64,000 nt of DNA from Rhodococcus qingshengii JCM 15477 (GCF_023221595.1 NZ_CP096563.1:5513001-5577000); one strand, 5' to 3'; positions 42,087 to 51,391 are shown, counted from the stretch's first letter. Notes: generated from the letters alone by a model not told the origin. Numbers and translations: made by a program.

Positions 42087-42713
42087 TCACACCACCACGT
42101 TGTGAAAATCGATCTCTGCGGCCAGCATGCCCGAGAACCACCGATCCAGGTCCTCGTCGCTCACGGACTTCGGCATGGCGTCCACCTCGCACGCCAGCAC
42201 CGCCACCTGAGACACGAACGGCGGAGCGACATGCATGTCCACCCAGTCCTGCAACGCTGGTTCGCGATCTACCTTCACTGCCGCCGCCTCCCGGCACCAC
42301 GACAGATACAGGGTTTCCGCGGCGTACATGCCCACCAGCGCCGCCGCCCTGCCCTCTTCGCGAGCGAGGGCCAAGGCGTGCGTGGACAGCACGGCCGACT
42401 CCTCGACCAGCGCCGCTGCGTCACCCTCGTACGGGAAGCGGGAACGCAACTGCGCGAAATACTCGCGCTGCTCGCCCACCAGGTTCGACATCGACGTCAC
42501 GTGGTCGAGCGCGTCGTCGAGCGTCGGGGATTCGGCGACCACCAACCCCAACACCTTGACGGCCGTCAGTACAAATGCCTCTTCGATCACGAGGTACCGG
42601 CGGAATCCCTCATCACTCAACGTCCCGCCGATGGTGTCCTCGATGAATGGAACCGCCCGCGCGGCAGCGAGATTACTCTGCTGCCGCGCGAGCAGGTCTG
42701 AGGAGCGACTCAT
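42087..42713 (-). CDS. TenA/Thi-4 family protein in sugar-type operon
   Basis: 208 residues, all-helical TenA-like fold. The sequence has ALVGMYAAETLYLSWCREAAA where TenA_C enzymes carry the catalytic Cys, here Gly-Met, so it is closer to the TenA_E type. The conserved acidic residue near the end is present (AEIDFHNVVV). TenA proteins cleave aminopyrimidine or related amino groups in thiamine salvage; here the context is a carbohydrate-type operon, so the substrate may differ. ATG at 42713 overlaps the previous stop by 4 bases. Last gene of the operon. Confidence 0.75.
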   Translation of the reverse strand: MSRSSDLLARQQSNLAAARAVPFIEDTIGGTLSDEGFRRYLVIEEAFVLTAVKVLGLVVAESPTLDDALDHVTSMSNLVGEQREYFAQLRSRFPYEGDAAALVEESAVLSTHALALAREEGRAAALVGMYAAETLYLSWCREAAAVKVDREPALQDWVDMHVAPPFVSQVAVLACEVDAMPKSVSDEDLDRWFSGMLAAEIDFHNVVV

Positions 42714-43462
42714 TCGCCGGCGACCCAACTGATCAAGCCGTCGAACAGGTCGGTGTATCCGGGCCACTGCTCACAGAACTCCGGCGGAGCCCAGTGCGGC
42801 GAGCAGTCCGAGGTGAAGACGATCGACCGTCCGGCGCCGTATTCACCGGCAGCGACAAGCGGATCGCCGTTGATGGTGGCGGGAACCACGGCACCGTCCT
42901 TCGCGACGACGCGGTTGTATCCCAGGAGCGCGGGCCAGGAATCGCCGGCATTACCGAGAGCCGGGTGAGCAGCATCGACGACGGTGGGAACGATCCCAGC
43001 CGGTGTCTCGACGCGATCGTCCTCGGCCAGCATCGTCACGGGCAGTACCTCGGCGATCGCGGTCTGGCGGAAAGCTGCTCGCGCCTGGAACCCGGAGAAC
43101 GAGAGGTAACCACCGATCATCATCAGTGAGCCGCCGGCGTTCACCCAGTCACGAAGCGCGACAAGGCGATCCTCGCCGGCGCGGAACTGGTCGAACACGC
43201 CGGGAGCCAGCTGCAGCGAGTTCGCTCCGATGTCGGAGAGAACGACGACGTCGAACTGCGACAGTGCTTCTGCGGTACCGGGGAACTGCGTCGGCACCAG
43301 GTGTGCGGGCATGTGTGTCACGTCGTGGCCACGTGAGGTGAGCGCATCCCGAAGCGGGCCGACTCCCTCGACGTAGGAATGGACACTGAACTCGTCGACG
43401 CCCTTGACGTGCGTCGACGTCGTCATCCAGCTCTCGCCGGCGATCAGTACTCGTTTACCCAT
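42710..43462 (-). CDS. Glutamine-amidotransferase-like (ThuA/DUF1355-type) protein
   Basis: 250 residues of the class I GATase-like fold. It has KRVLIAGESWMTTSTHVKGVDEFSVHSYVEG at the start and FDVVVLSDIGANSLQLAPGVF where amidotransferases carry the nucleophilic elbow; Ser-Asp replaces the Cys. So amide transfer is unlikely and it may bind ligands or act otherwise. It overlaps the PTE gene by 8 bases. Similar proteins occur with sugar ABC transporter genes in actinobacteria. Confidence 0.75.
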   Translation of the reverse strand: MGKRVLIAGESWMTTSTHVKGVDEFSVHSYVEGVGPLRDALTSRGHDVTHMPAHLVPTQFPGTAEALSQFDVVVLSDIGANSLQLAPGVFDQFRAGEDRLVALRDWVNAGGSLMMIGGYLSFSGFQARAAFRQTAIAEVLPVTMLAEDDRVETPAGIVPTVVDAAHPALGNAGDSWPALLGYNRVVAKDGAVVPATINGDPLVAAGEYGAGRSIVFTSDCSPHWAPPEFCEQWPGYTDLFDGLISWVAGE

Positions 43463-44504
43463 GACTGCTTCTGTTTCCTTTCGCGGCCTGCTCGAAGAGC
43501 GACCTCGGGTTGTCTCGCATCAATGCGGACACTTGCTGGGGATCTACGCCTGCGCGCACCAATCGGGCGGCGAAGGCGAGTGGTACGTAGGAGAATCCGT
43601 TTCCGCCGTGCTTTCTGAGCATTGATTTGAGGAAGAGGTCGTGACTGAGCAGGAGCTGTGATGCGTGACCGGAGGTGACCAATCCGGCTACCGCAGTGGC
43701 TGTTTCCGCCGGATGTGGAGAAAGACCCTCGCCGGGGAAATCGAAAGGCATCCCGATCATGTCGAACTCGAGAAAGACACCGCGGTCGGCGAGCGATCGT
43801 TGGTAGTCGGCGTCGTGTCCGGACGGGTCCATGTGGCACAGGACCACTGCTTGCGGATCGACGCCCATCTCGTCGACCACGATGTCGACGACGTGATGTC
43901 CCACGCGCTGCCAGCCCGGAAGGTGGACGAACAGGGGCACGTCCACCTCGCGCTGGGCGATGCATGCCGCCCGCAACGCTTTCGCCTCGTTCTGAGTGAA
44001 GAGCGGGGAGACTCCGATCTCCCCGATCACGCCAGGAGCCAATTCCTTTGCCGGATCGAACTCCTCGACGAGCGAACCTGCCAGATCGTCGACACCGAGT
44101 TCGTGGACCTCGACCGGATGGGTCGTCTCGAGGTACCACCCTGAACCCATGATCACTCGCACGTCTGACTTTCGCGAGAACTCCGCCAGCTTCTCCGGTG
44201 CCCGGCCCAGTCCCGGCGGTGTCAGATCGACGATCGTCCGACCACCGAGGCGGGCGAAGTCCGCAAGGTCTTCCACCACGGCCGATCCGTCGTCGACTCG
44301 ACAATTGTCAAGACTGTAGTACGGATTGTCGTGAAGAAGCCAGGCATCCTCGGCGCGTACCGGACCAGCCAACCGCTGCGCCACAACCGGATCCGGGGCC
44401 TCGGTGTACGCACCGGTGACGTCGTTGTGCAGATGTTCGTGTGGGAGAACCAGTCCGAGTTCCGAGCTGTCCACGGTTCCCGTGACGGTACGAACCTTGC
44501 TCAT
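43455..44504 (-). CDS. Phosphotriesterase-family metallohydrolase
   Basis: 349 residues of the TIM-barrel phosphotriesterase family. The metal site includes VLPHEHLHND (HxH), GVIGEIGVSP (Glu at the bridging position instead of carboxylated Lys), the Hs of LFVHLPG and VLCHMDPSG, and Asp in LLLSHDLFLKS. Relatives hydrolyse lactones or phosphoesters, and in sugar operons often sugar lactones. The ATG at 44504 overlaps the permease stop by 4 bases. Substrate unknown. Confidence 0.85.
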   Translation of the reverse strand: MSKVRTVTGTVDSSELGLVLPHEHLHNDVTGAYTEAPDPVVAQRLAGPVRAEDAWLLHDNPYYSLDNCRVDDGSAVVEDLADFARLGGRTIVDLTPPGLGRAPEKLAEFSRKSDVRVIMGSGWYLETTHPVEVHELGVDDLAGSLVEEFDPAKELAPGVIGEIGVSPLFTQNEAKALRAACIAQREVDVPLFVHLPGWQRVGHHVVDIVVDEMGVDPQAVVLCHMDPSGHDADYQRSLADRGVFLEFDMIGMPFDFPGEGLSPHPAETATAVAGLVTSGHASQLLLSHDLFLKSMLRKHGGNGFSYVPLAFAARLVRAGVDPQQVSALMRDNPRSLFEQAAKGNRSSHG

Positions 44505-45544
44505 GAGCGTGCAGGCCCCGACGGTGCGGACTGCAGGTGTCGCCACAGCGCGCTCAGTGTATGTCCGCGCATGTTGATCCAGATGGCCAGTAGCAGAACG
44601 ACACCGGTGATGATCGGCGTCAGGAACGGGCTCACGCCGAGCAGGGTCAGTCCGTTGGCGATGATTCCGGTCAGGACGGCGCCGATGACGGTACCGATCA
44701 CGGTGCCGCGACCGCCGAAGAGATTGGTGCCACCGAGAACCACCGCGGTGATCACGGTGAGCTCGAATCCCGTTGCGGAGTTGGCCGAACCCGAGCCCAG
44801 TCGAGCCGCGATCAGCAGTCCCGCGATGCCGGCAGCCAGGCCGGTGAAGACGAGCGTCATCATGAGCACACGACGCGTGTTGACGCCGGACCGTCGCACG
44901 GATTCGACGTTGGATCCGATACCGGTGACGTAGCGCCCGAAGCGCATGCGGTTGAGCGCAATTGCTCCGATGACCACGACGACGAGAGCAATCCAGGCGC
45001 TGGCGGAGAACCCGAGGAACTCAGCAGTTCCGAGCTTGGCGAAGTAAGTGTCGGCCGGAACCGGAACGGAGAATCCTTCGGTCCGATACAGCGCGATACC
45101 GCGAATGACGGACATCGTCGCCAGAGTCACGATGAACGGCGGAATGCCCTGATAGGCAGCGAGCCATCCGTTGACCAGGCCCCAGGCTGCACCCATCACC
45201 GGGGCGGCGACGAAGACCAGGGACGAATCGACGCCGGCCTGGATAAGCTCGGCACTCATCGCCGCGACGAACGCGACGATCGCACCGACGGACAGGTCGA
45301 TCTGACCTGCCGTGATCACGAAAGTCATCGCCACCGCGATGATCAGAACCGGAGCGATCTGGGTTGCCAGGTTCGACAGGTTCGTGAATGTCAGGAACGA
45401 CGACGTGGTCGCCGAGAAGACGGCTGCGACAGCAACTGTCACCGCCAGCATCGCGAGGGTGGGCTTGTTGACGCTGTCCCACAAGGAGGGTTTCGCGGCG
45501 AGCTTGCGCTCGATCGGCGCCTGGGGCTTCTCGAGAGTGGTCAT
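44501..45544 (-). CDS. Ribose-type ABC transporter permease (RbsC-like)
   Basis: 347 residues with 8-10 TM helices. The cytosolic coupling motif is GIGSNVESVRRSGVNTRRV, as in RbsC/BPD_transp_2 carbohydrate permeases. It works with the single-domain ATPase and the lipoprotein below. Overlaps the ATPase stop by 4 bases. Confidence 0.88.
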   Translation of the reverse strand: MTTLEKPQAPIERKLAAKPSLWDSVNKPTLAMLAVTVAVAAVFSATTSSFLTFTNLSNLATQIAPVLIIAVAMTFVITAGQIDLSVGAIVAFVAAMSAELIQAGVDSSLVFVAAPVMGAAWGLVNGWLAAYQGIPPFIVTLATMSVIRGIALYRTEGFSVPVPADTYFAKLGTAEFLGFSASAWIALVVVVIGAIALNRMRFGRYVTGIGSNVESVRRSGVNTRRVLMMTLVFTGLAAGIAGLLIAARLGSGSANSATGFELTVITAVVLGGTNLFGGRGTVIGTVIGAVLTGIIANGLTLLGVSPFLTPIITGVVLLLAIWINMRGHTLSALWRHLQSAPSGPARS

Positions 45545-46311
45545 GCCGTGGCTCCCTGTGTTGCTGCCGATGTCCGTTGCGGCACCGGAGTTCGAGTGAT
45601 GAGTCCGACGAGGGACTCGATGTTGAGGTCGCCGATCGGAACGTCGTCGACACTCTGCCCCTCGTACATGACCGTGATTCGGTCACACACGCGGAACAGG
45701 TCCTGCAGGCGGTGTGTCACGAGAATGACGCCCACGCCGGCCGCTGCGACGTCCGTGATCAGCTTGAGCACCGACTCGACCTCGGCGACGGCAAGCGCTG
45801 CGGTGGGCTCGTCGAGGATCAGTACGTCTGGGCGGAAGGAGACAGCGCGGGCGATCGCGACGGTTTGCCGCTGTCCGCCGGACAGTTGCCCGATCTCCTG
45901 GTAGGTCGACTTCACCTTGACATGCAGGTCGGCAAGAATGTGAGCCGCCTTCTCGTGCATGGCATGCCGGTCGAGGAAGGGGCCTTTTCGCGGTTCTCTG
46001 CCGAGGAACAGGTTGCTGGCGACATCCAGCGTGTCGCACAGAGCCAGATCCTGGTAGACGATTCCGATCTTCTTCTGCTGGGCGTCGAGAGGCGTCGAAA
46101 AGCGCACTGGTTCACCGTTGACGCGCATTTCGCCGCCGTCGTGCTGAACCGCACCGGCGAGAATCTTCATCAGAGTGGACTTACCGGCGCCGTTGTCGCC
46201 GACCACTCCGAGTACTTCACCCTTCGCCAGCCGAAGGTCCACTCCTTGAAGGGACTTCACCGGTCCGTACGACTTGGTGATGCCCGAGAGTTCGATCAGT
46301 GGAGGTGCCAT
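45541..46311 (-). CDS. Sugar ABC transporter ATP-binding protein (single domain)
   Basis: 256 residues. Walker A GDNGAGKSTLM, signature LSGGQRQTVAIARA and Walker B VLILDEPTAAL are present. RbsA-type partners usually have two nucleotide-binding domains; this one has one, as in the FrcA-like group, and would function as a homodimer. The ATG at 46311 precedes the lipoprotein stop; an upstream ATG at 46407 would enter the next gene. Second of the transporter genes. Confidence 0.88.
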   Translation of the reverse strand: MAPPLIELSGITKSYGPVKSLQGVDLRLAKGEVLGVVGDNGAGKSTLMKILAGAVQHDGGEMRVNGEPVRFSTPLDAQQKKIGIVYQDLALCDTLDVASNLFLGREPRKGPFLDRHAMHEKAAHILADLHVKVKSTYQEIGQLSGGQRQTVAIARAVSFRPDVLILDEPTAALAVAEVESVLKLITDVAAAGVGVILVTHRLQDLFRVCDRITVMYEGQSVDDVPIGDLNIESLVGLITRTPVPQRTSAATQGATA

Positions 46312-46313
46312 GA

Positions 46314-47321
46314 TTACTTCTCCAAGTAGTACATGTAGTCGGCCACGTTCTCCGGGGTCACGATCTGGGTGGGAACCGGGATGTTTGCCGGAGCGCCGCG
46401 TCCGCAAGCCAGGTCGATTGCCGAATTCATTGCCTCATGGCCGAATTCGAAGGTGTTCTGCTGGACCACGCCTTTAAGCCAACCGGCTTTGAGTCCGCCT
46501 ACCGCCTGATCCGAAAGATCCCAACCGACTGCTTCGATGCGATCCTGCGCCTTCTGACTGTTGACCGCCGCGACGAGACCGATCAGTGCCGGCTCACCGG
46601 TTGCGTAGACGTACTTCATGTCGCCACCGCCGGTCAGCAGGTTCTCCGCCGCGGTCTGTGCGTTCTCCTGAATGTTACGTCCGTCCACGACGGTGCCGAC
46701 GGTCATTCCGCGGCCGGTCACGGTCTCCGTGAAGCCCTTCTGCCGCTCCAACTGGACAGTACTGTTGAGCGCGCCGACGATACCGACCGTTCCGGTGTTG
46801 TTCGCGACGTCGGCCAAGGTGTTTCCGATCTTGGCGCCACCCTCGGCGTTGGCCGTACCGACCTGAGTCGACAGTGCCGGATCGTCGATGGTCGCGTCGA
46901 CCGCGACGACGGGGATGCCCGCGTTCTTGGCCTTGACCACCGACGGCTTGATTCCGTCCGTGTCGATTGCATCGACGATGATCGCGTCGACTCCGGCGGC
47001 GATCAGATTGTCGAAGGCGTTGGCCTGCGCGACGGAATCGTCGTTGCCGCTGATGATCTGCAGGTCGACGCCTGCCTTGTCCGCGACGTTCTTCGCGGCA
47101 TTGTTGATCTGGTTGAAGTACAGCGCCTGGAGGTTGATGGTCACCAGACCGACCTTGAGCTTGCCGTTCGTCCCGTCACAGCTTTCGGCGACCCGGGTCG
47201 GCTGCGGGATGGACGAGCCCCCCGATGCGTCCTTCGAGTCACTCGACGAAGCCGAGTCACAAGCGGTGAGCGTGAGCGCGACTGCAGCTCCCAGCGCCAG
47301 AGGCAATGCACGTTTCATCAT
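46314..47321 (-). CDS. Sugar-binding lipoprotein (RbsB-like)
   Basis: 335 residues. Signal peptide with lipobox LTAC (Cys21), then an extracellular PBP1-type ligand domain (KVGLVTINLQALYFNQINNAAKNVADKAGVDLQIISG; GVDAIIVDAIDTDGIKP). It captures the substrate for the permease. A GGAG Shine-Dalgarno precedes ATG at 47321, which overlaps the kinase stop (ATGATG). The exact ligand is unknown. Confidence 0.88.
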   Translation of the reverse strand: MMKRALPLALGAAVALTLTACDSASSSDSKDASGGSSIPQPTRVAESCDGTNGKLKVGLVTINLQALYFNQINNAAKNVADKAGVDLQIISGNDDSVAQANAFDNLIAAGVDAIIVDAIDTDGIKPSVVKAKNAGIPVVAVDATIDDPALSTQVGTANAEGGAKIGNTLADVANNTGTVGIVGALNSTVQLERQKGFTETVTGRGMTVGTVVDGRNIQENAQTAAENLLTGGGDMKYVYATGEPALIGLVAAVNSQKAQDRIEAVGWDLSDQAVGGLKAGWLKGVVQQNTFEFGHEAMNSAIDLACGRGAPANIPVPTQIVTPENVADYMYYLEK

Positions 47322-48217
47322 CGAGTCTCCAAAAGGGTGTGAGGGGTCAATGTTGCTGTGAAGCTGTCCAATTCATCTCGGGTGGGGCATCCGCGGGGGC
47401 CTGCGGTGGCGCAAGCCAATGCAGCCGATGCCCCGGCGAGTCGTGCGGCGTCCACCGGTGAGCGCCCGGCGTCGACAAAAGCGATGTACGTACCGCCGAA
47501 GCAATCACCGGCCCCGACTGCATCGACGACGTCGACCACTACTGCCGGTTCGCTCGTCACCTCGCCGTCCGGTGTGGCCAGTGTCCAACCTCGCGAGCCG
47601 TCGGTCACCAGCAGGTGGGTGTGGTGCTCGGCGGCCAGAGTCTGCCACTGGTCGAAACCGATCCCGAACTCGCCTTCCCACAGGGCACGCCCTACGACGA
47701 CGTGGTCGGCCAGAGCGAACGCGCGCAGTGCCGCGGCTTTGTTTTCACAACCGTCCAGATCGATTACCAGACTTACGCTTCCCGGTAATTCATCCGGGAG
47801 GAAGACCGCACGGTATCCGTCGAGGAACAGTCGTCCACCGCCGGCAGCGGCCAATCGGGTGACGACAACTCCGATGCGTTCGGCATCGTTCGGGTCGTCC
47901 TGGCTGATGATGGAGCGATCGCCGTCCTGCGCGATGAGAACAACTGCCGTCGACAGGAACGCATCTCGCGGCGACCAACTGGTGTCGACGCCATCTGCCT
48001 CGAGGGATTCGAGAAACTCGGTGGACCGCGCGTCCGGGCCCACGGCACCGGCAAAGATCACTTGCGCGCCCATTCTGGCCGCGGATACCGCAGCATTTGC
48101 ATTCATTCCACCGTCGATCTGACTGATGGCCGTTGCCTGAACGCGCTCACCGAGTTCCGGTACGTGTGGGACATGTACCGTCACATCGTTGTTGGCGTAT
48201 CCACAAAAGACAATCAT
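47318..48217 (-). CDS. PfkB-family sugar kinase
   Basis: 299 residues with ribokinase-type motifs: QIDGGMNANAAVSAARMG near the start and DAVGAGDCFGGTYIAF, whose Asp is the catalytic base. It phosphorylates a sugar or nucleoside-like alcohol with ATP. The start ATG at 48217 lies 2 bases after the BtpA stop. An extended frame upstream enters that gene and is not used. Second gene of the operon. Confidence 0.87.
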   Translation of the reverse strand: MIVFCGYANNDVTVHVPHVPELGERVQATAISQIDGGMNANAAVSAARMGAQVIFAGAVGPDARSTEFLESLEADGVDTSWSPRDAFLSTAVVLIAQDGDRSIISQDDPNDAERIGVVVTRLAAAGGGRLFLDGYRAVFLPDELPGSVSLVIDLDGCENKAAALRAFALADHVVVGRALWEGEFGIGFDQWQTLAAEHHTHLLVTDGSRGWTLATPDGEVTSEPAVVVDVVDAVGAGDCFGGTYIAFVDAGRSPVDAARLAGASAALACATAGPRGCPTRDELDSFTATLTPHTLLETR

Positions 48218-48219
48218 GG

Positions 48220-49062
48220 TTACTTTCCTGCGGCCCGGGACAGTTCGCGGACCTTCTCGCCTGCGACCCGTCCCCACCAGCGTCCATTGTCCTTCACCGA
48301 GGATGCAACTATGGCGCCGTCGCATTCCTTCATCAGCGCTGCGACATTGGCAGCCGTGATGCCGGATCCGATGATCACGGGAAGAACGGTGTTGTCTCGG
48401 ATCACGGAAACCTCGTCGACCGAAGCGGCGTCACCGGTGCGCGAACCCGTCGCGATCAGAACATCTGCGTCGAAGAACTCGGCGTCTTCGGTCTGTTCCG
48501 CGACAGTGCGGTCCGCGACAATGGCATGCGCACCGTGCTTGACGTGCACGTCAGCGAAGATCCGGACCGGGTCGGCACCGATGCGATGGCGGAAGCGCGT
48601 CGTCTTGGCCGCCTGACCCTCGATGAATCCCTCATTGGCAATGTAGGCATTTGCCCACTGATTGACGCGCACAAAACTCGCGCCTGCCGCCCACGCTGCG
48701 GCCACTCCGCACTCGCCGGCGTTGGACAGGATGCTGACGCCGACCGCCTTGCCGAACTCGCCGACCACCGCTGCCGTGATGACTCCCATGCTGGCGGCGG
48801 TTTCGTATCCGTGTTCGCCGGGCTTGAGGAACGGTATGTCCCAGTGATTTTCGACGATCACACCGTCGAAACCGTTGTCGACATACGCGTGTGCTTCCTC
48901 GACGGCGAAGCGAGCAATTTCCGAAACCGGCTGCCCGGTGTAGTGCGGGCTGCCCGGCAGGGCCGGGAGGTGAATGGCCCCGATGAGAGATGGCGTGCCG
49001 GTGAACATCTCTGCCAGCGCCGAGGGCTTGGGCGGAAAGACTCCGAGCGGTGATGCGGTCAC
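48220..49062 (-). CDS. BtpA/SgcQ family TIM-barrel protein
   Basis: 280 residues from a GTG, TIM-barrel type of the BtpA/SgcQ family (COG0434): SLIGAIHLPALPGSPHYTG, GFDGVIVENHWDIPF, FADVHVKHGAHAI, LIATGSRTGDAASVDEV and PVIIGSGITAANVAALM, as in other phosphate-binding barrels. SgcQ-type proteins are in sugar-phosphate operons, the exact reaction unknown. GTG at 49062 follows GGAATGGGG; an ATG at 49122 would cover the operator repeats. First gene of the operon. Confidence 0.85.
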   Translation of the reverse strand: MTASPLGVFPPKPSALAEMFTGTPSLIGAIHLPALPGSPHYTGQPVSEIARFAVEEAHAYVDNGFDGVIVENHWDIPFLKPGEHGYETAASMGVITAAVVGEFGKAVGVSILSNAGECGVAAAWAAGASFVRVNQWANAYIANEGFIEGQAAKTTRFRHRIGADPVRIFADVHVKHGAHAIVADRTVAEQTEDAEFFDADVLIATGSRTGDAASVDEVSVIRDNTVLPVIIGSGITAANVAALMKECDGAIVASSVKDNGRWWGRVAGEKVRELSRAAGK

Positions 49063-49078
49063 TTCAGCTACCCCATTC

Positions 49079-49122
49079 CATGCGCAAGATTTGCGCTGTA
49101 TGTCCATGCACAAGATCTGCAC
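49079..49122. promoter_or_regulatory. Two direct palindromic repeats upstream of the sugar-type operon
   Basis: CATGCGCAAGATTTGCGC (49079-49096) and CATGCACAAGATCTGCAC (49105-49122) agree at 15 of 18 bases. The first is GCGCAA-GAT-TTGCGC. They are 26 bases apart start to start and lie 17-60 bases before the GTG. They differ from the LacI-type sites at 49127 and 49204, so a second regulator may bind. Confidence 0.6.
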
Positions 49123-49126
49123 ACGA

Positions 49127-49216
49127 TGTAATCGATTGCCTTGATGAATTAGCAGGTTATGCGATCAACACCGGGTTGTGTCAAGGATTTCACAATTCGA
49201 ATTTGTAAACGATTGC
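49127..49216. promoter_or_regulatory. Two LacI-type operators
   Basis: TGTAATCGATTGC (49127-49139) and TGTAAACGATTGC (49204-49216) match at 12 of 13 bases, with the CG centre typical of LacI-family sites. One flanks the operon side and the other the LacI gene side, 77 bases apart, so looping or double repression is possible. Confidence 0.8.
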
Positions 49217-49296
49217 CTCAATCGCGTTACATGCGGGACACTGGACCGTGCGGTTCGATAACCTCGGACCCGAATCGAGCAGAAAACGGGGGACGC

Positions 49297-50322
49297 ATGC
49301 GCAAGGCGACCATTCGCGATGTCGCGGAACTGGCCGGGGTGTCGACGGCCACCGTGTCGCGGGCACTGTCCGGATCCCGCCCTGTCTCGGACGAGCTTGC
49401 AGCGACGATCAAACGAGCCGCGGACTCTCTCGGATACTCGGGAAACATCATCGCCAGCTCACTGCGTCGTAATCGGACGGACACTGTCGGAATGGTGGTT
49501 CCGAGTATCGCGAACCCCTTCTTCACTTCGCTGGTGGTCAACGTCGAACACGTCCTCGCTCGGCGCGGACTACAACTGTTCCTGTGCGATTCTCGTTCCG
49601 ATCCCGACGTGGAAGCGCAGCGACTCAAGTCGCTCGTCTCCCGGCAAGTGGACGGAATCATCATCAGCCCGTGCCACGGCGAACTGAGTGCCGAGGCCGT
49701 CCGAGCCAGCGCGGCAACGCTTCCGGTCGTTCAACTGGACCGGTTTGCAATGGATACCCAGACGGACTGGGTCGGCGTCGACGACGACGCCGCTCAATCC
49801 CTGGTGATGGAGCATCTGTCGGAGCGTGGCGCGCAATCAGCCGCCTTCATCAGTTCCGAGCTGACCAATTCGTCAACAGAACTTCGCCGGGCCGGCTTCT
49901 TCCGCCACGCGGATCGAATGGGCATCGAAACTCGTGACGAGTGGACACAACTCGGCGAGTACTCGATCGAGTGGGGGCGCACGGCATCCAACATCATCCT
50001 GACCGGCAAAACTCGCCCCGACGCCCTGGTCTGCGCCGACGACTTGATCGCACTTGGCGTGTTGCAGACGTGTCACACATTGGGCATCGACGTTCCCGGC
50101 GACGTTCTGGTCACCGGTTTCGACAACATCCCGTTCTCCGAATTGTGCAACCCGCCGTTGACCACCGTCGGGCAGCCGCAGGAAAGAATCGCGGAAGAAG
50201 CTGTGCGACTTCTGGATCAGGCGATGAACAACTCTTCCGAGTCGACAGCCCACATCGCGCTTGCTCCTGAACTGATTGTCCGTCAGTCCACCGTCGGCCA
50301 AGCGGCGGCAACCGCACCGTAA
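49297..50322 (+). CDS. LacI family transcriptional regulator
   Basis: 341 residues. N-terminal LacI helix-turn-helix: ATIRDVAELAGVSTATVSRALSGSRPVSDELAATIKRAADSLGY (residues 4-48), then a PBP1-type sugar-sensing domain (VGMVVPSIANPFFTSLVVNVEHVL). Divergent from the sugar operon, with the two TGTAA(T/A)CGATTGC sites between. It likely represses the operon until the sugar or its phosphate binds. ATG at 49297; a longer frame crosses the second operator and was rejected. Confidence 0.88.
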   Translation: MRKATIRDVAELAGVSTATVSRALSGSRPVSDELAATIKRAADSLGYSGNIIASSLRRNRTDTVGMVVPSIANPFFTSLVVNVEHVLARRGLQLFLCDSRSDPDVEAQRLKSLVSRQVDGIIISPCHGELSAEAVRASAATLPVVQLDRFAMDTQTDWVGVDDDAAQSLVMEHLSERGAQSAAFISSELTNSSTELRRAGFFRHADRMGIETRDEWTQLGEYSIEWGRTASNIILTGKTRPDALVCADDLIALGVLQTCHTLGIDVPGDVLVTGFDNIPFSELCNPPLTTVGQPQERIAEEAVRLLDQAMNNSSESTAHIALAPELIVRQSTVGQAAATAP

Positions 50323-51365
50323 GCAGCGATCGCATCGTCCAGTTCGGAGACCTTGACGCTTTCGTTGGCCGCATGCATCAGCGAGGGAGTGCCAGGGCCC
50401 CAGATCACGACGGGAGCACCAGGGGCGGCGGCGGCCAGTACCGAAGCGTCGGTGAAGTACGAAACCGGTTCGGTTGCAACAGGGATAGGCAGGGTGGCCA
50501 ACCACGGGTCCGACGCGTCGGTACGCACACCTCCCAGATGAATCGACGTCTCCACCGAGTCGACTTCTGGTTGGGCTCGCCACCACGCGAGCAGGTCGGC
50601 GCCGTCTCCCACCGTGCGGTGATCGATCACCGCACGTGCACTGTCCGGCACGATGTTCGGAGCCGAACCCCCGCCGACCAAGCCGAGGTTCCAGGTTTCG
50701 GCACCCAGAAACGCGTCGGACGACAGCGGAAGCTCACGCCGGGCTCGGTCGACGACGTCAAGCAGTTTGAGGACGGCGTTGGTTCCTCGCTGCGGCGTAC
50801 TCCCGTGCGCGGCTTTTCCTTTGACGGACACTTCGAGCCACAGTGCGCCGCGGTGCCCCAGGTTGATGCGATTGCCGGTCGCCTCGGGAACGATGACGGC
50901 CCCGACCTCGAGATTCGCAACGGCGTCGGCCGAACGAACAGCCCCGAGCGATCCGATTTCCTCGTCGCTCGTCAGCAACAGCGCGACCGGGACTCCACGT
51001 TCGAAAGCGTCGACAACCGCGGCAGTAGCGGCAACAAGGCCGGCCTTCATATCCGATGTCCCTCTGCCGAGGAACAATTCGCCGTCGACCTGTGCGGCAT
51101 ACGGATCGAACTCCCAGTCGGAGACAGTGCCCACCGGCACCGTGTCCACGTGGCAGGCGAACAGGAGTCTGGCTGCCGAGGGTGCAGCTTCGTTGGTGAT
51201 CAAGGCCCAGGGATGATTGCCGGTCAGGTCTGACTCCACCTTCGCCTGTGGCGCACGTGAGAGAACCAACGAGACAATCGAATCCATCGCCCGCTGTTGA
51301 GGAGCGGACTCCCCCGAGACCGTGTCGAGAGCTACCAGTTCCGAGAGAAGTCCGAGGGAATCCAT
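50283..51365 (-). CDS. M20 family metallopeptidase
   Basis: 360 residues of the M20/ArgE/DapE type. Metal-site motifs LLFACHVDTVPVGT, GRGTSDMKAGL and TSDEEIGSLG are present, with a dimerisation-domain stretch GHRGALWLEVSVKGKAAHGSTPQRGTNAV. Hydrolyses an amide bond of an amino acid or a dipeptide-like compound; identity unknown. Overlaps the LacI gene at its 3' end by 40 bases, convergent. Not obviously part of the sugar operon. Confidence 0.85.
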   Translation of the reverse strand: MDSLGLLSELVALDTVSGESAPQQRAMDSIVSLVLSRAPQAKVESDLTGNHPWALITNEAAPSAARLLFACHVDTVPVGTVSDWEFDPYAAQVDGELFLGRGTSDMKAGLVAATAAVVDAFERGVPVALLLTSDEEIGSLGAVRSADAVANLEVGAVIVPEATGNRINLGHRGALWLEVSVKGKAAHGSTPQRGTNAVLKLLDVVDRARRELPLSSDAFLGAETWNLGLVGGGSAPNIVPDSARAVIDHRTVGDGADLLAWWRAQPEVDSVETSIHLGGVRTDASDPWLATLPIPVATEPVSYFTDASVLAAAAPGAPVVIWGPGTPSLMHAANESVKVSELDDAIAAYGAVAAAWPTVD

Positions 51366-51391
51366 GTACCTATTCTTGCACTGCCACGGAT

